Origin: Pseudoxanthomonas sp.
GTDB taxonomy: Bacteria > Pseudomonadota > Gammaproteobacteria > Xanthomonadales > Xanthomonadaceae
Length of the DNA stretch: 9,571 nucleotides
Direction of reading: 5' to 3'
NCBI GenBank assembly: GCA_026785795.1
Contig: JAJAZJ010000022.1
Location: forward strand, 1 to 9,571
A program made the position numbers and the translations under genes. Each line of letters begins with the position of its first letter. The stretch's first letter is position 1. Shown piece after piece: positions 1-6,922 of the stretch. The notes beneath the pieces are model-generated. The model ran no database searches. It had not been told where the DNA came from and saw only the letters and a list, made by a program, of their open reading frames with translations.

Positions 1-107
1 GCCACCGATATCGCTGCCGGGGTACCTGCGCTGGAAGTAGGCTTGGGCGTAGTGTTTGGGATTTTTTTGGTGTTTGGGTATTGGGGTTTGGGGATTGGGT
101 AATGGAG

Positions 108-140
108 ATTCGGTATTCGGTATTCGGTATTCGGGATTGG
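108..140 (+). repeat. heptamer tandem repeat (ATTCGGT)n
   Basis: Three exact head-to-tail copies of ATTCGGT at 108-114, 115-121 and 122-128 are followed by a variant copy ATTCGGG at 129-135 and a partial ATTGG at 136-140. The preceding 45 bases consist of related G/T-rich words (GTTTGGGTATTGGGG, GGGATTGGG), so the tract looks like an expanded and partly decayed simple repeat. From memory, similar GGGATTGGG/ATTCGG tracts occur between genes in xanthomonads. The repeat ends 68 bases before the chosen start of the HemJ-like gene and about 36 bases before its likely -10 box. Confidence 0.85.
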
Positions 141-176
141 CCGGGTGCTGTGCTGTCGTCGCTTCATCGACTCCGC

Positions 177-182
177 TATCCT
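177..182 (+). promoter_or_regulatory. possible -10 box (TATCCT) for the HemJ-like gene
   Basis: TATCCT lies 26 bases before the chosen ATG at 209. It resembles a sigma-70 -10 element, but no convincing TTGACA-like -35 is seen 16-18 bases upstream. A similar TAnnnT box at about the same distance precedes three other plus-strand genes in the window, which is the main support. Confidence 0.3.
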
Positions 183-208
183 AGCGCCAGTCGAGTGGAG
201 TCATGCGC

Positions 209-625
209 ATGTATTTCTGGGCCAAGACCCTGCACCTGGTGTTCGTCATTGCGTGGATGGCCAGCGTGTTCTACCTGCCGCGGATACTGGTCAACCTGAC
301 GGAAACGACCGGCCAGGCGGACGTACAGGCGCGGCTGCTGCTGATGGGCAGGAAGCTGTACCGGTTCGGCCACGTGATGTTCGCCATCGCGGTGGCATTG
401 GGGCTGCTGCTGTGGATGAATTACCCCGTCGGTGGCGGCTGGATGCACGTCAAGCTGCTGCTGGTCGCCCTGCTGTTCGCGCACTACATCTTCAGCGGGC
501 GCTGGCTGAAGGCAGTGGCCATAGGCCGCACGCTGCCTTCGTCCAGGGCGTTGCGCTGGTTCAACGAACTGCCGGTGCTGCTGCTGGTGGCCGTGGTCTA
601 CCTGGTGCTGGCCAAGCCGTTCTGA
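209..625 (+). CDS. HemJ/CopD-like four-helix membrane protein (UPF0093 type)
   Basis: A 138-residue inner-membrane protein with about four hydrophobic helices, near residues 5-24, 50-68, 76-94 and 116-135. The pattern matches the HemJ (protoporphyrinogen IX oxidase) branch of the CopD-like family. It has a first helix with KTLHLVFVIAW followed by FYLPR, a WMHVKLLLV segment, HYIFSGRW, and the ending NELPVLLL...VLAKPF. HemJ proteins of about 140 residues oxidise protoporphyrinogen IX to protoporphyrin IX in haem synthesis. Many close relatives carry only the label CopD family protein, so the enzymatic role is an inference. The start at 209 is preferred over the in-frame ATG at 203, because GGAG at 197-200 is 8 bases from 209 but only 2 from 203. 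The gene stands alone and converges on the phosphatase gene. Confidence 0.8.
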   Translation: MYFWAKTLHLVFVIAWMASVFYLPRILVNLTETTGQADVQARLLLMGRKLYRFGHVMFAIAVALGLLLWMNYPVGGGWMHVKLLLVALLFAHYIFSGRWLKAVAIGRTLPSSRALRWFNELPVLLLVAVVYLVLAKPF

Positions 626-633
626 CGCTTATG

Positions 634-658
634 GCAGGTGCGTCCCATGGGCACGAGC
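634..658. repeat. palindromic REP-like element, copy 1
   Basis: GTGC at 638-641 pairs with GCAC at 651-654, and the inner CCCATGGG is self-complementary. The core GCGTCCCATGGGC strongly resembles GCGTCCATTGGGC of the second element 60 bases downstream. The GCAG head (634-637) recalls the GTAG-headed SMAG/REP elements described in Stenotrophomonas. The element sits 8 bases after the stop of the HemJ-like gene. It could act as a weak terminator or RNA-stabilising hairpin, but no T-run follows. Confidence 0.5.
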
Positions 659-699
659 TCTTCTACGTTGATAGCGAAAACAGCTTGCGCCGATGAATA

Positions 700-724
700 G
701 CTCGCGTCCATTGGGCGCTCCTAC
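700..724. repeat. palindromic REP-like element, copy 2
   Basis: GCGTCC at 704-709 pairs with GGGCGC at 713-718 (one G-T wobble) around a three-base ATT loop. The right end reads GCTCCTAC, which on the minus strand is a GTAGGAGC head typical of xanthomonad and pseudomonad REP units. It ends 10 bases from the stop codon of the alkaline phosphatase gene, so the two elements fill the gap between two convergent genes, a common location for REP sequences. Confidence 0.55.
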
Positions 725-733
725 AGGTGCGGG

Positions 734-2425
734 TTACCGCTTCTCGAAGTCGGCAGGGGTTGGCAGTTCGACCGGCACGCCTGCAGAGTTGCAGGTTTTT
801 GCTGCGCACAGGCGCTTGCGCAGGCGCGGCGTGGCCTGGACGATGAAGTGGTACAGGGTGTTCTGCTCGACGGTGCCGCGCACGGCATCGCTGCCCGGTC
901 CCGTTGCCCAGATACCCACGTCATCGGCGCCGTGCGACTCGGACTTCAGCGGCACCAGCGCTTCCTGCAGGTAGTCCGGGTGTTCGGTGTCGATATCGCG
1001 AAGGTCCGGACGCCCCTGCACGGGCTCGAAGCTGCTGGGGGAATGCGGAAACGTCTTGCTGCCCGCCGGCTGGCGGTTGCTGGCGCCGGTGTTGCCGGGG
1101 CCATTGGCGTAGCTGAGCGTGGTGAACACTTTGCCGGTGGCGTCCAGCGCATATTCGGTGCTGCCGTCATCCTCGCCGCTCGGGCCGCGCACTTTGCCCA
1201 GGATGGGGTTGCCGCGTACCGGGTAGCCGTTGAAGCTGAGCGTGTGGGAGTGATCGGCGGTCACCAGCACCAGCGTGTCTTTCGCCGACGTGGCCGCCAG
1301 CGCCGCGCGCACCGCATCGGACAGCGCAATGGTTTCATCCAGCGCGCGGAAGGCGTTGCCTTCGTGGTGTGCATGGTCTATGCGCCCGCTTTCGACCATC
1401 AGCACGTAGCCATCCGAACTGCGGGACAGGGTGTTGATGGCGGCGATGGTCATTTCAGCCAGGCTGGGTTCACCGTTGTCGGTCCGGTCGCGTTCGTGTT
1501 CGTACTGCATGTGGTCGGATTCGAACAGACCCAGGAGGGCAGGCGACTGGCCGGCAGCGCGCAGCTGGCCGGTATTCCAGACGTAGGCGCCACGCGGATT
1601 GGCGCGCCGCCATTCCGCCACCAGGTCACGCCCGTCCAGGCGCTGGCCCACCTTATCGTCCTGTTCGGGGTCGCGTTGCTCCACGGTGGTGAACTCGCGG
1701 CGGCCGCCGCCCAGGACCACGCTGGGCCCGCGACCGAAACGCGCAGCGGAAAGCAGCTGCTGGGCAATGTCGCGGCAACCTTGTTCGACGGCTTGCGGCG
1801 GCAGGTCGGCGTCGTTCTCCCAGCTGCGGCTGGGCGAATGTGCATAGGTTGCGGCGGGGGTGGCATGGGTTAGCCGCGTGGTGGTGACGATGCCGGTCGC
1901 CATGCCTGCGCTGTCGGCCAGTTGCAGCCAGGTCAGCAGCGGCTGCTGCAGGCTGCCCGTGCAGTCATCGGTGCGCCCGGCGGCGACCGCGATCGCGCCC
2001 ATGTGGCTCTTCACGCCCGTGCTCATGGCGGTCATGGTGCCGGCTGAATCAGGCGTCTGTGAATCGGTGTTGTAGGTCTTGCTCAGCGCTGTGTTCGGGA
2101 ACGATTCCCAGGCCAGCTGGTTCTCTTCGCCGCTGTCGCCCCTGCGCTGGCCTTCCAGGATGCGCGCGGCCGCCACCGTGGTCAGGCTCATGCCGTCGCC
2201 GATGAACAGGATCACGCTGCGCGCCCGCCCGCGCATGGCGCCATTGGCGGCTGCGCGCTCGGCGCCGCTGCGATACCACTCTGCCGCCGTCTCGGCCTTC
2301 GAACCTGCGCCTGCTGGAGCGACTACGGGGTCCATCCCCGCTTGCCTGGCGTGGGCATGCGGGCTGGCACACGCTGCCATCAGGGTGATGGCCAGGCTGC
2401 CTAGCGAGCTGGCGATGCGATACAT
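734..2425 (-). CDS. alkaline phosphatase (PhoA superfamily, His-type metal site), likely lipoprotein
   Basis: A 563-residue phosphomonoesterase that releases phosphate from organic esters outside the cytoplasm. All key motifs are visible, given here with E. coli PhoA equivalents. IGDG carries D77 (D51). PDSAGT carries the nucleophile S127 (S102). THATPAA carries H187 (D153) and T189 (T155). R200 in the YAHSPSRSW block matches R166. ESGRIDHAHHEG supplies E345, D350, H351 and H354 (E322, D327, K328, H331). ADHSH supplies D391 and H392, and ESHG supplies H498 (H412). His at the 153 and 328 positions is the arrangement of animal and many marine bacterial enzymes, not of E. coli. The N-terminus is a signal peptide ending in LMAAC (Cys19), a slightly atypical lipobox, so membrane anchoring is probable. 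C540 and C545 near the C-terminus could form a disulfide. AGGA lies 8 bases before the ATG. The gene is a single transcription unit. Confidence 0.95.
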   Translation of the reverse strand: MYRIASSLGSLAITLMAACASPHAHARQAGMDPVVAPAGAGSKAETAAEWYRSGAERAAANGAMRGRARSVILFIGDGMSLTTVAAARILEGQRRGDSGEENQLAWESFPNTALSKTYNTDSQTPDSAGTMTAMSTGVKSHMGAIAVAAGRTDDCTGSLQQPLLTWLQLADSAGMATGIVTTTRLTHATPAATYAHSPSRSWENDADLPPQAVEQGCRDIAQQLLSAARFGRGPSVVLGGGRREFTTVEQRDPEQDDKVGQRLDGRDLVAEWRRANPRGAYVWNTGQLRAAGQSPALLGLFESDHMQYEHERDRTDNGEPSLAEMTIAAINTLSRSSDGYVLMVESGRIDHAHHEGNAFRALDETIALSDAVRAALAATSAKDTLVLVTADHSHTLSFNGYPVRGNPILGKVRGPSGEDDGSTEYALDATGKVFTTLSYANGPGNTGASNRQPAGSKTFPHSPSSFEPVQGRPDLRDIDTEHPDYLQEALVPLKSESHGADDVGIWATGPGSDAVRGTVEQNTLYHFIVQATPRLRKRLCAAKTCNSAGVPVELPTPADFEKR

Positions 2426-2573
2426 GCAGGGTGTCCTGCCTGATGTGAGGGGCGATCTAATGATAAGCGGCTGCAGCGTCCTGCGGATGACACGCTGCCA
2501 TCCCAGCGCTGCCGTCGTCCCTGCAAGGCCTGGTGCGCTATCGTCCGCGACTACTCCACCTCAGGTTTCATCC
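2426..2573. promoter_or_regulatory. divergent intergenic region, phosphatase and DAACS symporter promoters
   Basis: This 148-base region must carry the promoters of both divergent genes. On the minus strand TATCAT (2465-2460), 34 bases before the phosphatase ATG, is a candidate -10 in the only AT-rich spot. On the plus strand TATCGT (2539-2544) lies 29 bases before the symporter ATG. No clear -35 is seen for either. A single TGTCAT half-site on the minus strand (about 2492-2487) recalls a Pho-box half, but the second half 11 bases on does not match, so PhoB control cannot be claimed. Confidence 0.4.
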
Positions 2574-3854
2574 ATGCAGATCGTGTCGGCCTGGCTCAGG
2601 ATCCCGTTCTGGCAGCGCGTGCTGGCCGGGTTCGTGCTCGGGGCACTGGCCGGTTGGGCCTTTGGACCCGCCGCCGAGACCTGGTTCGGCCCGCTCGGCA
2701 CCCTGTACGTCACCCTGATCAAGATGATCGCGGTGCCGCTGGTGTTCTTCGCCGTGGTCAATGCGGTCAGCAGCCTGCACGGCCAGCAGTCGGTCGCCGC
2801 GCTGGGTGGACGGACCTTCGCCTGGTTCGCGATCACCGCGACGCTGGCCGTATGTGTGGGCCTGGCGGTGGGCCTGTTGCTGCAGCCGGGCAAGGGACTG
2901 AGCGGACTGGCCATGGCCCCGGACTTCACAGTGCGCGAAGTGCCTTCGCCGGTGCAGGTGCTGCTGGACGTAGTGCCGGCCAATCCGTTCAAGGCGCTGG
3001 CCGATGGGATGATCCTGCAGGTGATCTTCTTTGCCGGGCTATTGGGTTTCGCGCTGGTGAAACTGGGCGAGCGCGTGGCTGGGCTGCGCAAGCTGGCCGC
3101 CGAGGCCAGCGACACCATGATCCAGGTCACCCGGTTCGTGCTGGAAATGACCCCGCTGGGCACCTTTGGCCTGATTGCAGCGCTGGTGGGCGCATACGGC
3201 TTCGAGAAGCTGCTGCCGCTGGGCACCTTCGTGCTGGCGCTGTACCTGGCGTGCGCGCTGCATATCGTGGTCGTGTATGGCGGGCTGCTGCTGGCGCATG
3301 GCCTTAATCCACTCAAGTTCCTGCGCGGCGCCGCGCCCGCCATGCAGGTCGCGTTCGTCAGCTCATCCAGTTTTGCCTCGCTGCCGGTGGCGCTGCGCAG
3401 CGTCACCCATAGCCTGGGCGTCGACCGCAGCTATGCGGCGTTCGCGGTGCCGCTGGGCGCCAGCATCAAGATGGATGGCTGCGGCGCCATCTACCCGGCG
3501 CTGAGCGCGATGTTCGTGGCCCAGTATTTCGGCCTGGAGCTGAGTGCGTCGCAGTATTTCATCATCCTGCTGGCTTCCGTGCTGGGCAGTTTCGGCACCG
3601 CAGGCGTTCCCGGCACCGCCATCGTGATGGTGACCCTGGTGCTCAGCGCCGCGGGCCTGCCGCTGGAAGGCATCGGCTACCTGGTCGCGATCGACCGGGT
3701 GCTGGACATGATGCGCACCATGACCAACGTCACCGGGCAGATGCTGGTGCCGGTGCTGGTGGCCAAGGAAACCGGACTGCTGGATCGCGAGGTGTACGAA
3801 GCGGCCGCCAGCAACGTGGGCGTGGAGGGCGGCGAGGAGCGGGATCCGGCCTAG
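2574..3854 (+). CDS. DAACS-family amino acid/dicarboxylate:cation symporter with altered sodium sites
   Basis: A 426-residue inner-membrane carrier of the glutamate/dicarboxylate transporter family (PF00375), close to the usual 420-440 residues. HP1 is seen as SSSSFASLPVA (263-273), TM7 as GASIKMDG (295-302), HP2 as GSFGTAGVPG (338-347), and TM8 as IDRVLDMMRTMTNVTG (373-388). D378 and R381 correspond to D394 and R397 of GltPh, which bind the amino group and side-chain carboxylate. DctA lacks D394, so an acidic amino acid substrate is favoured over a plain dicarboxylate. The NMDGT sodium-binding motif reads KMDGC (Lys299), GltPh D405 is Gln389, and S93 is Ala89, so cation coupling may differ from the family norm. 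The in-frame ATG at 2574 is chosen because AGG lies 8 bases upstream and the protein then starts at the normal N-terminus. The 165 codons before it only mirror the phosphatase gene. Confidence 0.93.
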   Translation: MQIVSAWLRIPFWQRVLAGFVLGALAGWAFGPAAETWFGPLGTLYVTLIKMIAVPLVFFAVVNAVSSLHGQQSVAALGGRTFAWFAITATLAVCVGLAVGLLLQPGKGLSGLAMAPDFTVREVPSPVQVLLDVVPANPFKALADGMILQVIFFAGLLGFALVKLGERVAGLRKLAAEASDTMIQVTRFVLEMTPLGTFGLIAALVGAYGFEKLLPLGTFVLALYLACALHIVVVYGGLLLAHGLNPLKFLRGAAPAMQVAFVSSSSFASLPVALRSVTHSLGVDRSYAAFAVPLGASIKMDGCGAIYPALSAMFVAQYFGLELSASQYFIILLASVLGSFGTAGVPGTAIVMVTLVLSAAGLPLEGIGYLVAIDRVLDMMRTMTNVTGQMLVPVLVAKETGLLDREVYEAAASNVGVEGGEERDPA

Positions 3855-4025
3855 GAGCAGGCATTCCGCCCTCCGCATTGTCCACACTTGCGCGAGGTGC
3901 GGTCCCGGCGCGGTCGCCTGACAGCCCGCGGTGGCGGCAGGATGACGTTCAGCATCGGCCCATTGCGCGCCGGCTCCGACGGTGCGGCGTGACTTATGGC
4001 CGGCGTGGGCCGCCTTGCGCGCGTG

Positions 4026-4031
4026 TACGAT
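4026..4031 (+). promoter_or_regulatory. possible -10 box (TACGAT) for the M16 peptidase operon
   Basis: TACGAT, preceded by GTG, lies 31 bases before the ATG at 4063. The 208-base gap after the symporter gene (3855-4062) has no other gene and no clear terminator, and this is its best -10-like hexamer. No -35 match is seen. Confidence rests on the same box-to-start distance recurring at other genes in the window. Confidence 0.3.
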
Positions 4032-4062
4032 GCCTGTTCCTTACGTCAAGCCAGAGATTGCC

Positions 4063-5442
4063 ATGCGCGCGCGTCATTTCATCCTGCTGCTGGCTGCGCT
4101 GTGTGCGGCCCCGGCCGCCTTCGCCGCCGATACCGACCGCTGGAACCTGCCCGTTTCGGTGAAGAAGCTCGACAACGGACTGACCGTGGTCGTATCCGAA
4201 GACCACAGCGTGCCGGTGGTGGGCGTCAGCGTGGTGTACGGCATCGGCATGCGCCTGGAGCCGCGCAAGCGCACCGGCTTCGCGCACCTGTTCGAGCACC
4301 TGATGTTCGAGGGCTCGGCCAATGCGCCGGAAGGCACCTTCGACCGTGTCATCACCGGAGGCGGCGGGCGCAACAACGGCTCCACCCGCGCCGACTTCAC
4401 CAACTACATCGCGACAGCGCCGGTGTCCGCGCTGGAGCCGATCCTATGGCTGGAAGCCGACCGCATGCGCATGCTCGACTTCAGCCCGGCCACGCTGAAG
4501 AACCAGCAGGACGTGGTGAAGGAGGAAATCCGCGTCAACGTGCAGAACCAGCCCTACGGCGGTTTCATGTGGATCGACATCGGCACTCACGCTTTCCAGA
4601 AGTGGGAGAACAACCATGACGGCTACGGCAGTTTCGAGGACCTGGAGAACGCCAGCCTGGAAGACGTCAAGGCCTTCCACCGCGACTACTACGGCCCCAA
4701 CAACGCCGTCCTCGGCATTGCCGGCGACGTGACCCCGGAGCAGGGTTTCGCCCTGGCCGAGAAGTATTTCGGCGGCATCGCGGCGCGACCCACGCCGCCC
4801 GCGCCGGATTTCAGCGAAGGCCTGAACACCGCGGAGAAACGCATCCAGCAGGGCGACAAGCTGGCCCAGGTGCCGGCCATTGCCGCCGCCTGGAAGATGC
4901 CCGACCGCGGCAGCAAGGACCAGGCGCCGATGGCGGTGCTGGGTGCGCTGCTGGCCAATGGCGATGCGTCGCGTTTCTACCAGGGCATGGTCAAGGGCCG
5001 CGAGCTGGCCCTCAACGTTGAATCGCTTTACGGCCTGACCAGCGAGTGGGAGTACAACGGCCCCACGCTTTTCACCGTATTCGCCCTATACAAGCCCACC
5101 ACCGACGCCGACGCCATGCTGGCGGCGATGGACGAGGAAATCGCCCGGGTGGTGAAAGAAGGCGTCGATGACGCCAGCCTGCAGCGGGTCAAGACCCAGC
5201 TGCTGGCCGAGTGGTACGACGGCCTGGAGATGTTCATGAGCCGGGCCGATACCCTGGCCAAGCTGCAGCTGATGTGGGGCGACGCCGAGGTCGCCAACCA
5301 GATTCCCGGCTGGATCGACGCGGTGACTTCTGACGACGTCAGGCGCGTCGCCGCCACCTATCTGACCACCGCCAACCGCACCGTCATCGACCGCAAGCCG
5401 GTGGCGATGCTGCCTGCGCAACCCGCCGTTACGGCCAAGTGA
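4063..5442 (+). CDS. periplasmic M16B zinc metallopeptidase, catalytic subunit
   Basis: A 459-residue secreted peptidase of the pitrilysin/insulinase family. The signal peptide MRARHFILLLAALCAAPAAFA is followed by ADTD, with cleavage expected after residue 21. The inverted zinc motif HxxEH is H75-LF-E78-H79 in FAHLFEHLMFEG, and the third ligand is probably E155 in VVKEEIR, followed by the usual NQPYG. This fits peptidase_M16 (about 35-185) plus the M16_C domain (about 190-380). The place where one-chain or partner M16B proteins carry an Arg...Tyr substrate pair reads FYQGMVKGRELALNV here, so that pair is missing. It is supplied by the next gene. The start at 4063 is chosen over an in-frame ATG 27 codons earlier because it begins the signal peptide directly; AGAG at 4053-4056 gives a modest ribosome binding site. 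The gene is the first of two, with only 10 bases between them. The substrate is unknown, probably peptides or misfolded envelope proteins. Confidence 0.92.
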   Translation: MRARHFILLLAALCAAPAAFAADTDRWNLPVSVKKLDNGLTVVVSEDHSVPVVGVSVVYGIGMRLEPRKRTGFAHLFEHLMFEGSANAPEGTFDRVITGGGGRNNGSTRADFTNYIATAPVSALEPILWLEADRMRMLDFSPATLKNQQDVVKEEIRVNVQNQPYGGFMWIDIGTHAFQKWENNHDGYGSFEDLENASLEDVKAFHRDYYGPNNAVLGIAGDVTPEQGFALAEKYFGGIAARPTPPAPDFSEGLNTAEKRIQQGDKLAQVPAIAAAWKMPDRGSKDQAPMAVLGALLANGDASRFYQGMVKGRELALNVESLYGLTSEWEYNGPTLFTVFALYKPTTDADAMLAAMDEEIARVVKEGVDDASLQRVKTQLLAEWYDGLEMFMSRADTLAKLQLMWGDAEVANQIPGWIDAVTSDDVRRVAATYLTTANRTVIDRKPVAMLPAQPAVTAK

Positions 5443-5446
5443 GGAG
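5441..5446 (+). promoter_or_regulatory. ribosome binding site overlapping the upstream stop codon
   Basis: GAGGAG begins inside the TGA of the first M16 gene and sits 6 bases before the ATG of the second. This is the strongest Shine-Dalgarno match in the window and fits coupled, roughly equal production of two partner subunits. Confidence 0.75.
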
Positions 5447-5452
5447 CAGACA

Positions 5453-6871
5453 ATGAACTTCAGGAATACATCGCTTGGCTTGACCGTTTCGCTGCTGTTC
5501 TCGGCCGCCGCCCTGGCCGGTCCACAGGCGCCGTTGCCCAAGGACCTGCCGCCCTATGCGGCGGACAAACCCCTGCCGATTCCGCAGATCGAGAAGAAAA
5601 CCCTCGCCAACGGACTGCAGGTCTGGGTGGTGCCGCGCGACGGATTGCCACGCGTGGACTACGTGCTGGCCATGCGCGGCGCCGGCTATGCGGCGGATGC
5701 GTCCGATGCACCCGGTTTCGCCGGCCTGTTCGCGGGCCTGCTGAGCGAGGGCACGGCGCAGCGCGATTCGCGCGAGATCGCGGAGACGGCGCAGGGCCTG
5801 GGCGGGGGTGTCGGGGCTGCGGCCAGCAACGATGGGGTCAGCGTATTTGCCAATGCGCTGACTTCGCACGCCGCGCCGATGCTGGAGCTGCTTGCCGATG
5901 TCGCGCGCCAGCCCGTTTTCCCCGAAAACGAAGTCAAGCTGGCCCAGGCTAACGCCCTGCAGGGCCTGAAGGCGGCGGAGGCCCAGCCCGGGTTCCGCGC
6001 CAACCGCGCGCTTTTGGCGGCCACCTATGGCGACCATCCGTATGCGCGCACGCAGCAGACTGAAGCTTCGATCAGTGCCGTAACGCCGGCCAAGCTGCGT
6101 GCGGAACATGCGCGCCGTTTCCAGCCCGACCATGCCCTGCTGATCGTCACCGGCCGGATTGAACCCGCCGAAGGCTTCCGCCTGGCCGAACAGGCGTTCG
6201 GTGATTGGCGCAGCAACGGCGCAGGCATCGCCGAAACTGGGCCCGCACCGCGCCAGGCCGAGCCGCAGTTCCTGCTGCTGCAGCGCGACGGCAGCGTGCA
6301 GTCCACCCTGCGCCTGGGTCGTCCGGCGATCGCCGCGACCGACCCTGACTACGTGCCGATGCAGTTGGCCAGCACGGTGCTGGGGGGCGGCTTCAGCAGT
6401 CGCGTCAACCAGAACCTGCGCGAGGAGAAGGGCTACACCTACGGTGCCAGCGCCGGCTTGTCGGCATCGCGGGCGGGCGGGCGCGTGCAGGGCGGAGCCG
6501 ATGTGCGCAATGAAGTGACCGGTGCGGCGCTGAAGGAGTTCTTGCATGAGTTCGCGCGCCTGGGCAATGAGCCGGTGCCTGCGCAGGAACTGGAAGACAC
6601 CAAGCGCTACGTCGCCGGCGGCTACCTGATCAGCAACCAGCTGCAGGGCAGCGTGGCGTCCACCCTGGCCAGCAACTGGCTGGTGGGGCTGCCGCCCGAA
6701 TTCCTGGGCGAGTTTGTGCCGAAAATTCGCGCGGTAGACGCTGCGCAGGTGCAGGCCATGGGCCGCAAGTATTTCGACCCCAAGCAGCAGTCCATCGTGG
6801 TGGTGGGCGACGGCAAGGCGGTGGCGGAACAGCTCAAGGCCTACGGCGAGTTCAAGACCGGCGAGCAGTGA
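5453..6871 (+). CDS. periplasmic M16B peptidase-like subunit lacking the zinc site
   Basis: A 472-residue secreted M16 homologue. The signal peptide MNFRNTSLGLTVSLLFSAAALA (two halves: MNFRNTSLGL, TVSLLFSAAALA) is followed by GPQAP. The N-terminal M16 fold is clear (LANGLQVWVVPRDGLPRVD), but where HxxEH should be the sequence reads G91-LF-A94-G95 in GFAGLFAGLLSEG. All three visible metal/catalytic residues of that motif are therefore replaced and the subunit cannot be a zinc peptidase. Its second domain has the conserved SSRVNQNLREEKGYTYG block; R323 and Y330 are the likely substrate-binding Arg/Tyr pair. In characterised bacterial heterodimeric M16B proteases one chain provides HxxEH and the other the R/Y pair, so this protein most likely dimerises with the preceding gene product. 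GAGGAG at 5441-5446 overlaps the upstream stop codon and lies 6 bases from the ATG, consistent with coupled translation. Confidence 0.92.
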   Translation: MNFRNTSLGLTVSLLFSAAALAGPQAPLPKDLPPYAADKPLPIPQIEKKTLANGLQVWVVPRDGLPRVDYVLAMRGAGYAADASDAPGFAGLFAGLLSEGTAQRDSREIAETAQGLGGGVGAAASNDGVSVFANALTSHAAPMLELLADVARQPVFPENEVKLAQANALQGLKAAEAQPGFRANRALLAATYGDHPYARTQQTEASISAVTPAKLRAEHARRFQPDHALLIVTGRIEPAEGFRLAEQAFGDWRSNGAGIAETGPAPRQAEPQFLLLQRDGSVQSTLRLGRPAIAATDPDYVPMQLASTVLGGGFSSRVNQNLREEKGYTYGASAGLSASRAGGRVQGGADVRNEVTGAALKEFLHEFARLGNEPVPAQELEDTKRYVAGGYLISNQLQGSVASTLASNWLVGLPPEFLGEFVPKIRAVDAAQVQAMGRKYFDPKQQSIVVVGDGKAVAEQLKAYGEFKTGEQ

Positions 6872-6891
6872 TCCATCGCCGCCAGTTTGCG

Positions 6892-6922
6892 CAGCGGCCG
6901 GCATCGCAGGGTGCGGCCGCTG
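6892..6922 (+). terminator. GC-rich hairpin after the M16 operon
   Basis: CAGCGGCCG (6892-6900) and CGGCCGCTG (6914-6922) form a perfect nine-base-pair stem with a 13-base loop, 20 bases after the stop codon at 6871. There is no T-run after the stem, so it may be only a 3'-end stabilising structure or a weak terminator. Confidence 0.4.

Larger units (their letters stand above)
1..202. other. left-edge intergenic region upstream of the HemJ-like gene
   Basis: No complete gene is visible here. A plus-strand frame ending in a TAG at 38-40 reads PPISLPGYLRWK and could be the tail of a gene lying to the left. A minus-strand frame across the first 60 bases is also open, but no ATG, GTG or TTG start leads into it. 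Neither can be decided from 40-60 bases. The stretch from about 55 to 140 is T/G-rich on the plus strand, unlike the flanking coding DNA, and contains the heptamer tandem repeat. The last 60 bases hold the presumed promoter and ribosome binding site of the next gene. Confidence 0.5.

Noticed and set aside
848..1873. 341-codon plus-strand frame opposite the alkaline phosphatase
   Set aside because: It is the mirror of the phosphatase coding strand in GC-rich DNA. The predicted protein is rich in Arg, Gly, Ala, His and Val with no recognisable domain, while the opposite strand has all phosphatase motifs.
2480..2500. Pho box upstream of the alkaline phosphatase
   Set aside because: Only one TGTCAT half-site is visible on the minus strand. 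The required second CTGTCA-like repeat 11 bases away is absent.
2079..2573. 165-residue N-terminal extension of the DAACS symporter
   Set aside because: The extension lies antisense to the phosphatase start and has no transporter or targeting features. The family N-terminus begins naturally at the ATG at 2574 with a ribosome binding site.
5429..6904. 491-codon minus-strand frame opposite the second M16 gene
   Set aside because: Antisense shadow with Gln/His/Arg-rich low-complexity composition. The plus strand has signal peptide, ribosome binding site and M16 motifs.
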